A stretch of DNA of 64,000 nucleotides from Durusdinium trenchii (taxonomy: Eukaryota > Sar > Dinophyceae > Suessiales > Symbiodiniaceae). The stretch is from NCBI GenBank assembly GCA_963970005.1, contig CAXAMN010022006.1, forward strand, positions 323,109 to 387,108. Reading direction: 5' to 3'. Every line of letters starts with the position of its first letter. Positions within the stretch are counted from its first letter, which is position 1. The translations under genes were made by a program, and so were the position numbers. The notes beneath the pieces are model-generated. The model was given only the letters and a program-made list of their open reading frames with translations, was not told the origin of the DNA and ran no database searches. Below, one piece after another: positions 31,126 through 42,662 of the stretch.

Positions 31126-31417
31126 CTAACTTCCACAGCTCATCTAACTTCTGAGTCACTGCCACCAGCTGTTCAGGAAGCAAATGAACATTCATACAAA
31201 AGTACATATTTAATCTTTCGCCAGATCTTTCGCAAAAAAATTACTTTCGCCAACTCGAGAAAAATTTTTGCCAAATGAGATTTTGATATGTTCCGGGTCA
31301 TCGTCATACACAATGCTGTCTAGGACCTTTAGATCGACAACGTTGGATTTCGGCCTTTCTGGACATTTGCCCCCAATAGCGAGCTTAGGGGCCTTCAACC
31401 ATAGCCATAGCAAATCG

Positions 31418-31512
31418 GAGCAGGTCCCGGAGCAAGTTCCAAAGCAGGTTCCGCGACAAATTCCGGAGGAGGTTCCGGAGCAGCAAGTTCCGGGGCAGGC
31501 CCGGAGCAGATT
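31418..31512. repeat. GGAGCAGGTTCC-type tandem repeat, second locus
   Basis: About eight 12-bp units (GGAGCAGGTCCC, GGAGCAAGTTCC, AAGCAGGTTCC, GGAGGAGGTTCC). Same family and same strand reading as 6508-6605, 25 kb away. Confidence 0.8.
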
Positions 31513-31899
31513 CTGGGGTTCCTCCAATCATAAACTGATCGCGTTGTGGGGCAACTCATTTCTGCTGCATCTCCCCATCTCCCCTCGGTCGCCCGTGATC
31601 CGAAACCTCTTTTCTCCGACTCTCTGTCCACTATTTTTGGTGGATCCTCCTCTGGAGCCTGCTTTCCATCTCTCCAAAAACATTTTGTGGTCATTGCCGC
31701 CATCTTCCTCCTCTTCTTGCAACTGGCAGGGGGTCCTCCTCAAGAGCCTCAACATGGTATTCGGGAGGTCTTGGGATGACATGAGGCTGTGGAAACAACT
31801 CCTCCTTTTCAAGAACCTTTGCCATGACAGCTCTGTCTCTGAACCCTCTTGTGGGATCTCACTTCTCCCTGCTGGCAACGCATCTGTTCCCTCTTTGTG

Positions 31900-33110
31900 G
31901 TGATCCGGCCAAAGTTTGTCGGTACCCCCACAAAAAGATGTTAAAACTCTTAGATGGGCAGGTGCTTGGACCACTCTGGGTCAGTCCTTGTGCGCTTTCT
32001 CAACGTGAATTGAGTTCCATCCATCAAGATGTAGGTGTCCTGACCCTCGACCTTGCCCAAGTAGTTGCAAAGATGTCACCTAGTTTCACCTTCGTTGTTG
32101 CTCTTGGTTGGAACCGGTTGAACGCACAACTTGCGTGGGGCCCAGCATGATCAGACCCAATCTTGATTCCCAACTATGCTGTAGGCCCTGTAAACCCTCG
32201 TTGAAGCATCCTGCCAGCTTCCTCACTCTGTCAATGGTGTTCTCAGACAAGGAACAGTGATTCCCAAACCTGGTGGGATTGATCCAAGTGTTCTAGCCAA
32301 GACTAGGCCGAACCTTTACCAGAAACCCCAAGATCTACTCAAGATCTGTCTTGTCGACGGCTCATTGTCACCCCCGGCCGTCGTGTATCAGGCTTCGCCA
32401 TGTGCTGGATACACTCTGGACACCAGCTCGCGCAAGGAACATGAGTGAGTCGATGCTATGTCGCATCCGGAACCTTGGCAGCTGTCTGGCCTAAAGCTTC
32501 TCTGGTCCCCCGAGCAAGCCTAATTGCATCTTCTTGTTGCGGTTAAAGATTTTGGCGCGTGCTTTAAGCTTTGATTCCACCGCCTCAGGCATGAAGGTCG
32601 GGACATCCAGCCTGGACTTCAAGACAGCCTCATCTCAAAACACTCTGATCTTGCCATGGGTGATCAAAGACTTGTTCTACGCGCAAAATGGAACACTCTA
32701 AAGTCTCCAGTCCCCAAAGGCTGCACTCTTCCATGGATTCCCAACCAGCCAGTGTTCAGGAAGACGACCAAAACGCAAAAACACAAAATGGGTTGGACCA
32801 AACTCTCTTTGGGGGTGATCTCCTTGCCCTCAACATCATGCAAAGCAGTCTTAACAATGGAGGAATTCTATTTGCTGGGGCATCTGGAAGTTTCGTCCCA
32901 GACCCAGAGCTCGCGTCCAAACCTTTTGCTCCAAACCCCGACATGCCCAAAGGAAACAGTGCAGCGCTCCACTCAACCTTATCACCTTCTTCACTGCCTC
33001 ACCTTCGCCATCCCCAATGTCAAGGTGAACGTCTCGAATTTTGTGAACCTAATCGAACATCCCCGTTAACAGTTCAAGGAACACCTGGATGAACCATTCT
33101 CTAACTAGAA
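31900..33110 (-). pseudogene. Decayed coding remnant (unidentified)
   Basis: The minus strand shows short open blocks in changing frames that look once-coding. Near 32060-31990 there is DTYILMDGTQFTLRKRTR then TDPEWSKHLP. Near 32625-32530 there is EAVLKSRLDVPTFMPEAVES followed by a Lys/Arg-rich helix. Near 32880-32790 there is IVKTALHDVEGKEITPKESL. Many stops interrupt them. The style resembles a dead retroelement or retrogene, but no diagnostic motif survives and I do not name it. Confidence 0.3.
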
Positions 33111-33504
33111 CAGGGCATTCTCTTTGGTCTAGTGAATGGTTGTGGTCAGAAAAAGAAGATGCCTAGAAAATGCGAGACATTCTAGAAAAACGAGAAGCAA
33201 AAGCTTCGTGATCTTACGCCTCTCTGGGGAATGGTCTTGTACGGGTTCCATTGTGAGTTGAATCAGACGGGTGTAAGCAAACAATGCATTTTCTAGAGGC
33301 GCCAGAAAGATTGATTTTTGGACAAGATTCATCGCTAGCAAAAGGTGTAACTAGATCTGGTATATACTTGAGCCGAAGAAGCTGCGGTCAAAAGGCTCAA
33401 GAACCGTCGCCTTTCCCCGAAAAGTAGGCCCCCACTCCAAAGGCCCAAAGTGCCAGAGAGCGTGCAAATGAAGCGCATTTTGAATTTCAAAAAAGCAGCC
33501 GCTT

Positions 33505-33835
33505 GCAGCCACTTGCGGCCACTTGCCGCCGCTCAAGTGGCTGCAAGTGGCTGCTCAAGTGGCTGCGCAAGTGGCTGCTCAAGTGGCTGCAAGTGGCTGC
33601 GCAAGTGGCTGCTCAAGTGGCTGCGCAAGCGGCTGCTCCAGTGGCTGCAAGTGGCTGCTTTATTGGCTGCAAGTGGCTGTGCACTTAAGTGGCTGCCAGT
33701 GGCTGCGCGCTCGAATGGCTGCCAGTGGCTGCATGCGTTGACTGCCGGTGGTTACGCGTTGGATTGGCGGTCAGTGGGTGCGCTTCGGAGTGGCTGCCAG
33801 TGTCCGTGCCCATTTTCTCTGGGATCGCAGCGGCT
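33505..33835. repeat. AAGTGGCTGC(TC) minisatellite
   Basis: More than 25 imperfect units of AAGTGGCTGC with CTC or GC spacers, grading rightward into CCAGTGGCTGC units. Both frames across it are repeat translations. Confidence 0.9.
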
Positions 33836-34029
33836 GTGGCAATCACGCATGCAGGGGCCAGGGCAAAAGGAAAAGACTGACGTATATAAGAACCTCAGCA
33901 TCCATTTTGCAGAGAACGTCGCACAAGTATCCGCGCAAGCCACCTCACGTCTTTGGACGCCCCGGAGTCACTCCCAGGCAACATGCGACCAATCCGGCGA
34001 TCGCCAGGGACACCCCATAGTGACGAGGG

Positions 34030-34420
34030 TCTCGGAGCCTACGCGGCGGTTAGTCCAGCACCAAATGGGGTAGAGTGTCATGTTAGCAATGAGAATGCGT
34101 CGGGGTCCCGTCAGGAGTCTCTGTTAGCTAGATGTCCAGGGGGGCATTCCAAAAACAGGCGCGCGCCACAAGAATGATTGACATCCTTGGCTGCGCAAGC
34201 GAGGCAGGGTCTTTGCGCAGGTCTGCTTTCTTAAGGGAAGTCCTCCATATCACCATAGCATCTTGAGCTCAACAAGGGCCACTGGTAGGTGGGGAATCAT
34301 TCCGAAGCAGCCGGAGACCAAAAGAAAGAGGCTTTTCTGTAGCAAAATCTTCTTCGTTTTACAGCATCCGGCAGGATGACACATCAGCTCCTAGCTCTAT
34401 CTCACAGCTCTGTCGTAAGT
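34030..34420. repeat. Interspersed repeat, copy family shared with 54.2-55.2 kb
   Basis: Contains GTTAGTCCAGC, GAGTGTCATGTTAGCAATGA, CGGGGTCCCG (34101-34110), TTGACATCCTTGGCTGC, GCAGGGTCTTTGCG and ATCCGGCAGGA. The same blocks recur, reordered, at 54206-55190, so both loci carry pieces of one repeat. Confidence 0.7.
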
Positions 34421-34429
34421 TCATCCGGC

Positions 34430-36900
34430 AGCGTTCTCCTCGTTGTGAGCACCAGAGCCTGATCAGTCCCAATACATCCAGGTACAGGAATGGAGTTGGG
34501 TGCTTTTAGATGCTTTGGGAACATCCCCAGGTCTTGACACACACACACACATCAAATGAAGTTGCGTTGAGGACATAGCAACTCAAAGCAAACTAGCTGC
34601 TGGAGAAAGCATGAACAATGAGGCCTAATGCCTTGTGTGTGGGCCGCTGGTTGGAATCTCCGTTTTCATCTCTTCTCACAACACCGTTTCAAGTCCATCA
34701 TCAGGGGCCCAGGGGCGCCATTCCCTACAACGACCTACGATAATCTATGGTGGACTCACCCACGTTGACGAAGTGCAATGTTGGTGGGCTTTAAATATCA
34801 CGATGGGTCTCCCCAAATCTGCGATGAGCAGGTTGCAAGCCCGGATCCTGCCCTCAAGAAAGAAGACATTGTGAAGGGGAAACGACTCAGGACATGACAG
34901 GAACAGTGTGAAAAAGCATGAGGCACGGGCGCCGTGGCAGCTATGAACATCCATGTGACATCCGCCTGAAAACCAGTCTGACAACTTAGACTTTTTCATA
35001 CCCGCTTTTTACGGGAAGAGTGAAAATGGAAGAATAACACATGAACCACTTCATTTGGGGGCCGCACGCATATGGTGTTTAGAGCCTTGACGGATGGGAC
35101 CCAGCTCTTCGTTCTGTATGGGACCCAGCTCTTCGCTCCGGCAGCAGGCTCCAATTGTTTTTATCTATGCGGAGCGTGCACAGCGCAGACTGGAGTCCAT
35201 CACTCATCCCAGTCCGGCTCAAGATCTGGCTCGCATGCTAGCCCGTCGTCCACGGCATCTGCAGGGTTCAGAGTTCGTGGATCGAAGACATAGTTCGCGG
35301 CCATCCTCGGCATGTATGAGACCGGTCCAAACAGGACAGCCTGAACTACTGTTCGTGCGGAAGGCGCTCCTTTTCGATATTGTTCACATGTGTGTGCCCA
35401 AGCAATATTTACGAAGAGTGCAGTATGTGGAAAAAGACTCAGAACGTCATCGCAACTACGGAAATCAATTCTCGCCGCAAAGAATCCAGTGAGCGGGGCC
35501 CTGGATAGAATGACAGTGTCAGTACTATGGAATTAGGCCAATATGGAACCAGGATGTCATTTCTGAGAATCTTAGAAGTATGAATTCGTTAGATCCTTGC
35601 AACCAAGGAGCAACGGCTGCAGGTTCGTGAGGTCCAGCGCTCGCTGCACGAGAAGTTTGGCTTCCGCGCAGGAGTCTTTGAACCGAACACACAGTCCGTG
35701 GACTAAGGTGGCTATCATTAGGGTGGGTCTCCTGGAACCCTAGTGTTCCAATGTCACTCCGCGTTTGAGAACCTATGTTTCCTTGGAAATTTACTCGCAG
35801 CTCTCAGAAGAGCAAATTTGGAGATACAAAGCCCTGAAAAGTCTATGTTCTGTTCTCTTGGGCCAAAAGCGACAGGTGACCAAAGTTGGAAAAACACAGA
35901 TTGGGTTGCAAATTGCACTGCAGCTGCCCATTCCTGAGGGAGCAACGTTTTCTGTTACCTGGCTCCACCTTTGTTGAGCAAACCTAGCTTATTGCTTTAG
36001 GCTTGGGTCTCAAATCCCATGAGCAAGTTTACGGGGTTGTTGGGTTTCCAAATTTAGGCTTGGAAGCTTTGTCACACTGTAGCAGAAAAACACAGCGCAA
36101 TATACTTTTTGCTATACACCTACCGTGTTTGCACACTTTTTGCCTACACGCAGTTGCACAAGGACTCCAACCTTATTCTTACGCGCGCAAACAGGGTGAA
36201 CAAAATGGGCACCAACATCACTGACCATAGAAAAATGAAGGAAGGAAGGCTCCAGTTTGAGGGACTTCATCAACACCAGAAACGTGTTCATAAAGGAGGT
36301 GCTGGGAAGGTGGGTTCTGATGTTGCTGGTTCATAGCAACCTTGTGGGGCGCTATTAAGAGACATCAGAGCTCCGTTGCAATCAGGAAGAGGGAAAGAGG
36401 CACAGGCACGCTCAGAAACACAACAACTAAACCTTAGCTTGCCCATTCCTTACCCTGTCACACTCAAGACTTAGGGTTCAGGCGAGGTTAAACACTTCCC
36501 ACAACAAAGGGAACAGTGAAAGACAGATTTAGTTTTTGGCTGCCACTAGTTGACAAACTGCTGTGATGTAGTTAGCGTGTGAGGTAACTCAACAACAGCC
36601 CTCAGGCTTGGTTTGTTTCCAAAAGCAGTGCTTGCCCTTGATTGTGTCAAAGCAGCTTCACCCAAGAGGGAAGGACATGACAAAAACACTAAAGCTGTTG
36701 AGGTCTAGCATTGTGTATGGCACATGGATAAGACGCGTGGTGTTGGCAAGCATGTTGACTCAAATTTACAACAATAGGGTTCAAGGTCTCAACACAACAG
36801 CAAGGCTGCAGATCTCTGCGCTGATGTCACCTGTCCTACGCGTGCAACAGTTCCCCTGGAGCTTTTAGCTGGCTGCACATGTGCCCAGCCAGGTAGAAAC
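34430..36900. other. No supported gene (34.4-36.9 kb)
   Basis: A short duplicated block GGGACCCAGCTCTTCG lies at 35097-35135 and a (CA)n run at 34540-34550. No domain is seen in the frames on either strand. Confidence 0.4.
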
Positions 36901-37460
36901 ATCATTTGTGAAGTAGACACTGTACGCCTTTGGCAAGACAACAGCAAGCGCAACAGGAAACAGACCTTTTCCTGCCAAACATACAGAACAGTTTTGCTCT
37001 GGCGCTTGAGGTGGCTTTTAGACTGTATTGTTTTCTTTGCTGTTTGCTGAGTAAAAATTCTCAGACTTGGTGCCAGAAGGGCAAATTCCAAGTTCAAACG
37101 AAACACAAAAGTCTTGCACCTCCTGCTCAAAAGAGTCTGGATAGGCATGCGCAAACTTCTTTTTTTGGCTCAAGCTCAGGTACCAGGTTCTGTCACACAT
37201 GAGTAGGCCGTGTCTGCCTGTCAAGGTTCTACATTGCCACTCTGGCCCTTTGCAACGCAAGCTGGCAAAACACAAAAATAATACAAGTCACATTCACAGT
37301 ATCTCTTTAGAAAACCTTGCAGTACTTACAAATATTAAATATTTCCTTTGCACTGCGCAGCATGCATTGACTCCCCGCATCCCTGACACTAAACAAACAA
37401 ACGGCCCTCAAAACTTCACAGTCAAGCTCTTACGTAGAGCAGGAGAAAACATTGCCGCCA

Positions 37461-39767
37461 CTAGGCACCAAGGTTTGCCGGCTGGCTTGGCTTAGGCACA
37501 GGCTTTGCATCATGCTTCACACGCTTTGCAGGGGGCTCAACGGCGATCTCCTTCTCCTCTTCTTGGAGCTGCTGGCGCAAGGATTCCAGCACCTTGCCTG
37601 TCTTCAGGCTTGCCAAAGCACTGTTGTCAGCAACCATCTCCTCGCACAACTTCAAAGTCCTGTAGGCGTGCCCTTTTGCCAGCAAATGTGTCCTGTCACC
37701 GTGACTCTCTTCCATGGAAATGGAAAGAAAGAGGTGATCGCCTGGAATCACAACACCCTTGTCGGGGGTCAGCACCACGGACCACGTCTTGTGTTGCATG
37801 AAGGAAGCCCATGTTGCCACCATCAGCCATTCCCGCTTCTCATGCAAAGTGTTCCCTGGAACCTTTGAAAGCGGCATGCCAACCAAGTATGCACAACCTT
37901 CAAACAGCAGCCTTGCCTCAGGGAGTCCAAAGTCAGCATGCAAGTGCGCTTGACAGACGCACTCTCCTTGCTGGAAAAACTGCGGGCCAAAGATCTCGGT
38001 GACCTGGTTGTCGGCACTCTGGAGCCATGCCAAATTTGGCCTGCCAGTAAGTTTGGACCACAAAGTACTGATCTTCTTGCTCACCGTGGCCTTTGTCATT
38101 TGGGCACTGAGGAAGGAAGGGCCTGTCATCTTCTTCTTCTGCTCTGAGACCCAAATCTTTTGGAATGTATAGTATTCGTGCTCAGTCATTTGGGCGCAAA
38201 AGGGCTTGGCCTGTGCGGGGCTCACAACAACTGGGGAGCAATCTGTGTTGAGGTCAGCAACATCAAGCACATCCTTGTCCAAGCTCCAAGCCACACCAGC
38301 ATCACCAAGAAGGTTTGCATCGCTCTTGAGGGCATCGACACTCTGCTTGCAGACAGGCAATCCACTCCATGAGCACCCTGACCCAAGTTTGCCAGAGGAC
38401 ATGGTTGCGGAGCTTGCCTTTGTTGCATGTTTGTCCTTCTTTCGGCTTTGAACCTTGCACTTGGCCAAAAAGGCTTTCCAGTCCTTGATCTCTTGCTTGT
38501 ACTCTTTCAAAGCAACACCAGTCTGAAGCCAGTTCTTCAGATCCTTGGCCACTTCGACTGAGCTTTCGTGAACCTTTTGTGGATCTTTCTCCTGAACGCC
38601 CTTCTGCAAAGACTGTTTCCAACCAGCCTTCAGGTCCTCCACCTCCTTCAGCACCTCCGGAACCTTTCTCTGGACTCGGTCCTCCCACTGCGATGCCTCA
38701 TCCCTCAACTGTTCAGTCTCCAAAAGCTTTGACTCCTCGCTTGCTTGAAAGGCTAGAGTCTTCTGCCTGTTGATGCAATCGGTCATGGCTTGAGCGCTTC
38801 TTTGCATAGATGCTTCCATGGCCATGGTCTCCACGCCAAGGCTTTTTTTTGGAGCGTTGTCAACCTTCTTTTCTTGCTTCTTGTTGGCAGCTGTCTGCTC
38901 CAAGGTTTCCATCCATTGAGCCTCTTGCTCTGCCTCTATTGCCTTCGCTTTGGCAATATCCTGCGCCACATTCAAGATGTCTGTGTTGGCCACAAAGCTT
39001 CCCTCCAAGAAAGCACGGTGGTCTGACTCCAGGCGCCACTGTGCTTTGGAAGATCTGGCCTCGACTTCATCCTTGAAATCCTGCAGGTCTGCCTTTTCGG
39101 TGATGTCAGACCTTTGCCGGATGCCAGTGACCAAACTGTGCTCCTTCCCCAAAGCCACTTCCAGCCCTTGGAAGCTACAAAGCAAAGTCTGACCTCGCAC
39201 GGTTTTGGTCTTGGCTGTTGCCTTCTTGCACTCATTCTTGAACCCGGTCTCTGCCTCCTCCAAAGTCTCATACTTCTTGAGGATCATCATTCGAGCGCAC
39301 CACATTTCACAAGTTTCAAAAACATCCTTTTCCTTCTCGCCAAATTTGTGCGTCTCTTCTTCTTGACAAAAGCCCACACCAGTGCTGAAAGTCCTCTTTG
39401 AACCACGCTCCTGTGTCCTCCGCTCCTCTTTCTGCTTTGTGTACCAGGCAGTGCGCTCTGCTGGGGACATCTTGGCAAGTGACTGCTTAGTGCTTTCTGC
39501 CTTCTCTCTCCTCTCCTTTTGCTCTTCAGCCTCAACCTTGTTGGTGTCTTTAGGCTTTTGAGCTAGGCGATTCAACCACTTGTCAGTAGCAATGCATTCT
39601 GTGCAATTGCGCCTGAGACAATTCCTCCCATTTGCACAGCTGTCTTTGAGGGTTGTTGGCTGGCCACACTTCTGGCACGTCAGGCCAACATCAACAGGTT
39701 GAGCCTCAGCATTGGCATCTTGGGTTGCGCCATCACCTGTCTTGGCTTGCTTGACCCCCTTTACCAT
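37461..39767 (-). CDS. Zinc-cluster coiled-coil protein, unknown function
   Basis: A 768-aa frame from ATG 39767 (context GAACAAGCCATGG), preferred over the more upstream opening at 39923. Near the N-terminus is a cysteine cluster, TCQKCGQPTTLKDSCANG followed by RNCLRRNCTEC, suited to bind one or two zinc ions. Next comes a long charged helical region rich in Glu, Lys and Gln (KVEAEEQKERREKAEST; QLRDEASQWEDRVQRKVPEV), probably coiled coil. The C-terminal third is globular (HEYYTFQKIWVSEQ; WLMVATWASFMQHKTWSVVL), ending in a basic tail with PPAKRVKHD, a possible nuclear signal. No family recognised. It is the last and longest-uninterrupted but one of five same-strand ORFs at 37.4-48.5 kb. Frame integrity over 2.3 kb argues for recent selection. 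Confidence 0.65.
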   Translation of the reverse strand: MVKGVKQAKTGDGATQDANAEAQPVDVGLTCQKCGQPTTLKDSCANGRNCLRRNCTECIATDKWLNRLAQKPKDTNKVEAEEQKERREKAESTKQSLAKMSPAERTAWYTKQKEERRTQERGSKRTFSTGVGFCQEEETHKFGEKEKDVFETCEMWCARMMILKKYETLEEAETGFKNECKKATAKTKTVRGQTLLCSFQGLEVALGKEHSLVTGIRQRSDITEKADLQDFKDEVEARSSKAQWRLESDHRAFLEGSFVANTDILNVAQDIAKAKAIEAEQEAQWMETLEQTAANKKQEKKVDNAPKKSLGVETMAMEASMQRSAQAMTDCINRQKTLAFQASEESKLLETEQLRDEASQWEDRVQRKVPEVLKEVEDLKAGWKQSLQKGVQEKDPQKVHESSVEVAKDLKNWLQTGVALKEYKQEIKDWKAFLAKCKVQSRKKDKHATKASSATMSSGKLGSGCSWSGLPVCKQSVDALKSDANLLGDAGVAWSLDKDVLDVADLNTDCSPVVVSPAQAKPFCAQMTEHEYYTFQKIWVSEQKKKMTGPSFLSAQMTKATVSKKISTLWSKLTGRPNLAWLQSADNQVTEIFGPQFFQQGECVCQAHLHADFGLPEARLLFEGCAYLVGMPLSKVPGNTLHEKREWLMVATWASFMQHKTWSVVLTPDKGVVIPGDHLFLSISMEESHGDRTHLLAKGHAYRTLKLCEEMVADNSALASLKTGKVLESLRQQLQEEEKEIAVEPPAKRVKHDAKPVPKPSQPANLGA

Positions 39768-40192
39768 GGCTTGTTCAAAAAAAGAACGCAAACTCAAACC
39801 CGTTCTCGCAAAGTGCCTCTCAGCCACAGCAGCTATGAATATGACAACACGCGTTTTGGGAATGCCAAAAAATTGCAGCACTTGAAGAAAGGCTACTGTG
39901 CCGCCATGACATCTGTTGTACAACTGAACCTTCTCAGAAACCCAGGATTTGTTCCACGCCTAGAACTTACAAACCTCAATGAGCAAATGAAAACCACAGT
40001 GATTGACATGCTCGCTGCTTTCTTTGTGCACTAGGACTTGGAAAGAAGTATTGTAACTATTTGTTGGCATTAATGCTTGTGGTAGCCACAAGCTTCACGC
40101 AATGATCTTCTACGGCACTGAGTCACAATGCCCTCAAGTGAATTAAACTGAAAGATACTGAAAGGAAAGCGTCTTGCACAGGCAGCCTAGCA

Positions 40193-41471
40193 CTAGCACT
40201 TCATCCTCTTCCTCTTCTTCACCTGTGTCTCCTCTGTCTCGCATAGGTTCTGCAAGGTTGGACACTCAGGGGGACCACCAACAGGAACCAAAGCTCCCAG
40301 CTCTTGAGGGCTCAGCTTCCGAACACCTTCCTTTCGAAGCACCCCACTTCTGGCCGCGGATTCCAATAGTGGAGCAACCATGCAGGCAACTTGGACAACG
40401 TTGAAGGCGTTCCCTGTAGCTTTCATTGCACCAGTGTTGGTCTTAAAATGGCCTTTCAACTTCGGGTCATGGCCTTGCAGAGAAAATCTCTCTTCCACAG
40501 CTAAAAACCTGTGGAACTTTTGTTTCTCCCAACCTGAACTCAGGTCACACAAGGACACAATGAACACCTTTGGCCCTCCTGTCCTCAGGGCTGGTACGCT
40601 GTCAAAGCTTACAGATCCCCCATACTCTCGGAGAGGATTTCTGTCAAGCTCGCAGGCCAAGATGTGGGCCTCTCCTGCTTCCTGTTTCAACGCCTCCACT
40701 GCTAAAGCCTTGTACAAGGCCAAGTTGGATCGCATGATGGGAGTGAGGCTGTCCGGGTCAACATTGGGCAATGAGCTGTCCAAGAATTGCTGGAGGTGGA
40801 AGCGAGGGATGTTGAAGTCTGACAACTTGGCTGGCGGAGGGAGTGGGCCTGCCACATCTGTTAGGCAATCCCTTCTCAAACCTCGCACCCACAGCCTTGG
40901 CCTGCTCTGGGGCAACATCTGCTTCAAGTCGTGAGCCACAACCTCGATCCTGAAGAAAGGAATAAATAGTGCAGCACAGAGTGTTGAGAAGCTTCCAGAA
41001 AAATTCATGGCTTGCCAAGCTAGTGGAATTTTCAATCACAAAGGCTATCAGGCCACCTTGCCAAGCCAAAGAAACAAGCCAACTGAGGACCACCTCGAAT
41101 GCCTCACTTCGAGGGTCCATGAAACCCCCGCCCTTTCCGTTGGGCGCGTAAGGTTGGCTCGGTGGCCCGCTGAGCAGCAGCTCGCATTGTGGTAGCATCG
41201 GCTCGCAGACCTTCTCGATGTCGCCCAACTGTGGTCCGCACCACACTCTGTCCAAACCTTTGCTTCCATCAGCCTTGAGAGATCGGTAGAAGCTGGCAAT
41301 GTCATTGTCAAAGTCGTACGCGCATTCTGATGTGTAGTCTATGCCACTGGCTTCTAGCCAAGTGCGCAGCCCGCCCACTCCACAGCAGGGTTCGCACGCC
41401 TTGACGCCTCGGCCCAGCCACCTGAAGATTCGCCCAGCTTTTCGTAGGGCTTCTTCGCAAGCAAAAGCCAT
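40193..41471 (-). pseudogene. C5-cytosine methyltransferase-like protein, catalytic Cys replaced
   Basis: Two overlapping frames make one domain. Frame 41471-40980 starts MAFACEEALRKAGRIFRWLG. It has motif I (ACEPCCGVGGLRTW), motif IV as LLLSGPPSQPYAPNG, where the catalytic Cys is Ser (AGC at 41157-41159), and motif VI as VIENST. Frame about 41035-40193 carries motif VIII (LPQSRPRLWVRGLRRD), VPALRTGG, and motifs IX-X (VEERFSLQGHD; TGNAFNVVQVACMVAPLL). The switch at about 40990-40975 is a +1 change next to TTCTTCAG|GATCGAGG, so a frameshift is likeliest, as any intron would be tiny. The order matches a methyltransferase family I know from dinoflagellate genomes. Without the Cys it should not methylate cytosine. 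Confidence 0.65.
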
Positions 41472-42094
41472 CAACCACTTGAGAAAGCGTGTCTTGCACA
41501 CACCAAGCAAAAAGAGAGGCACCGTGGGCAAGCTCCTTCCTTGAGAAAAACCTTGCTGCACACTGCACATGAGCCCAACAAAGCTACTCTCCAACAAAAA
41601 AATCTGAAGCTACTCTCCAACAAAAAAGAATCTGAAGGACAAACTTCAATGGCCCCTGATTTGATGTAAAAGTTGAAAGCCTGGAATGAACCCTGTTCTG
41701 GAATCCTTCCCTTTTGCACAAAGAATATTACTTCAGCAGTTTGGTGATAAACCCAGTGATAAACCCTTACCACAAGTGAACGCAAGGGCTGGCAAGTTTT
41801 CTGTCTTCCAGTGCTTAACGCTGTAGCTTGAGCTGGGGACTGTGTCCTTGGTTGCAATATTGCTGCAATGGGGCAGGGGTTGTTGGCTTCACACCTCAGA
41901 ATTTCACCATTCTTGCTTTGCGCAGTCAAGTTGTGCAAAAGTACACGCAAGCACAGGCTGTCAATGAACAGGGACAAACAAGCCAAAGCAAAGAGAAGGA
42001 AATGCTTGCAAAGGCAAGTCCGCGAGGGAAAGTAACAGACATACCAGAGGCAAAGGTTGACAAAGGATTGACAAAGGCACATCAAGGGTAAGAC

Positions 42095-42285
42095 TCTGGC
42101 AAGACAAGGGCGAGACAGAGCGAGACAAGGGCGAGACAAGGGCGAGACAAGGGCGAGACAAGGCGAGACAAGGGCGAGACAAGGGCGAGACAAGGGCGAG
42201 ACAAGGGCGAGACAAGGGCGAGACAAGGGCGAGACAAAGGAGAGACAATGGAGAGACAATGGCGAGACAAGGGAAAGACAAAGGC
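42095..42285 (-). repeat. 11-bp minisatellite GGGCGAGACAA
   Basis: About 15 units of GGGCGAGACAA, one shortened by a base. The minus strand translates as repeated SLALVSPLSRPC, which creates an artefactual 317-codon frame (41471-42424). It lies in the gap between the methyltransferase-like gene and the RS/C2H2 gene. Confidence 0.9.
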
Positions 42286-42662
42286 AACACGATGCATAGA
42301 AAAGGATGAATGGAGGGAAAATCAAAGCTCTCACCAGTTTTTTTGTGAAAAAAGTTGACGGGTTCAATCCGACAAGACTAAACCTTAGTTGAAGCTCTTC
42401 ACACACACAGCTCATAGACCTCAAGCCTCACTGCAAGAAACGTGGAAGACTAATGCAAAGCAAGCCCAACTGCTCCATCAAACCACACCATGAAAATCTT
42501 GAAAGACATTGTTTTAAGCAGCTGAGCAAACACAATGTACAAGAAGAATCTGACACATAGCCCTTCGCAACTTTTTTGCGGTCAAAAGGTTTAAGCGTAA
42601 GACTTCTGCCACTACTTGAAACTCACCAACGCTCGCCCAGGCAAAGCAAGCAGGGCACAACT

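Noticed and set aside
31006..31278. Plus ORF with poly-Val/Ala
   Set aside because: Trinucleotide microsatellite translation.
33450..34073. 207-codon plus ORF rich in Ala/Val/Cys/Gly
   Set aside because: Translation of the AAGTGGCTGC minisatellite.
34540..34552. Short (CA)n run as a possible functional microsatellite
   Set aside because: Too short and without context.
37154..37176. TTTTTTTGGCTCAAG on the plus strand, similar to the end of the spliced leader
   Set aside because: Only 12 bases match, four of them in a T run, and no plus-strand gene follows.
41471..42424. 317-codon minus ORF with repeated SPLSRPCLALV
   Set aside because: Its length comes from the 11-bp GGGCGAGACAA minisatellite, and its 3' part is an out-of-frame shadow of the methyltransferase gene's 5' region.
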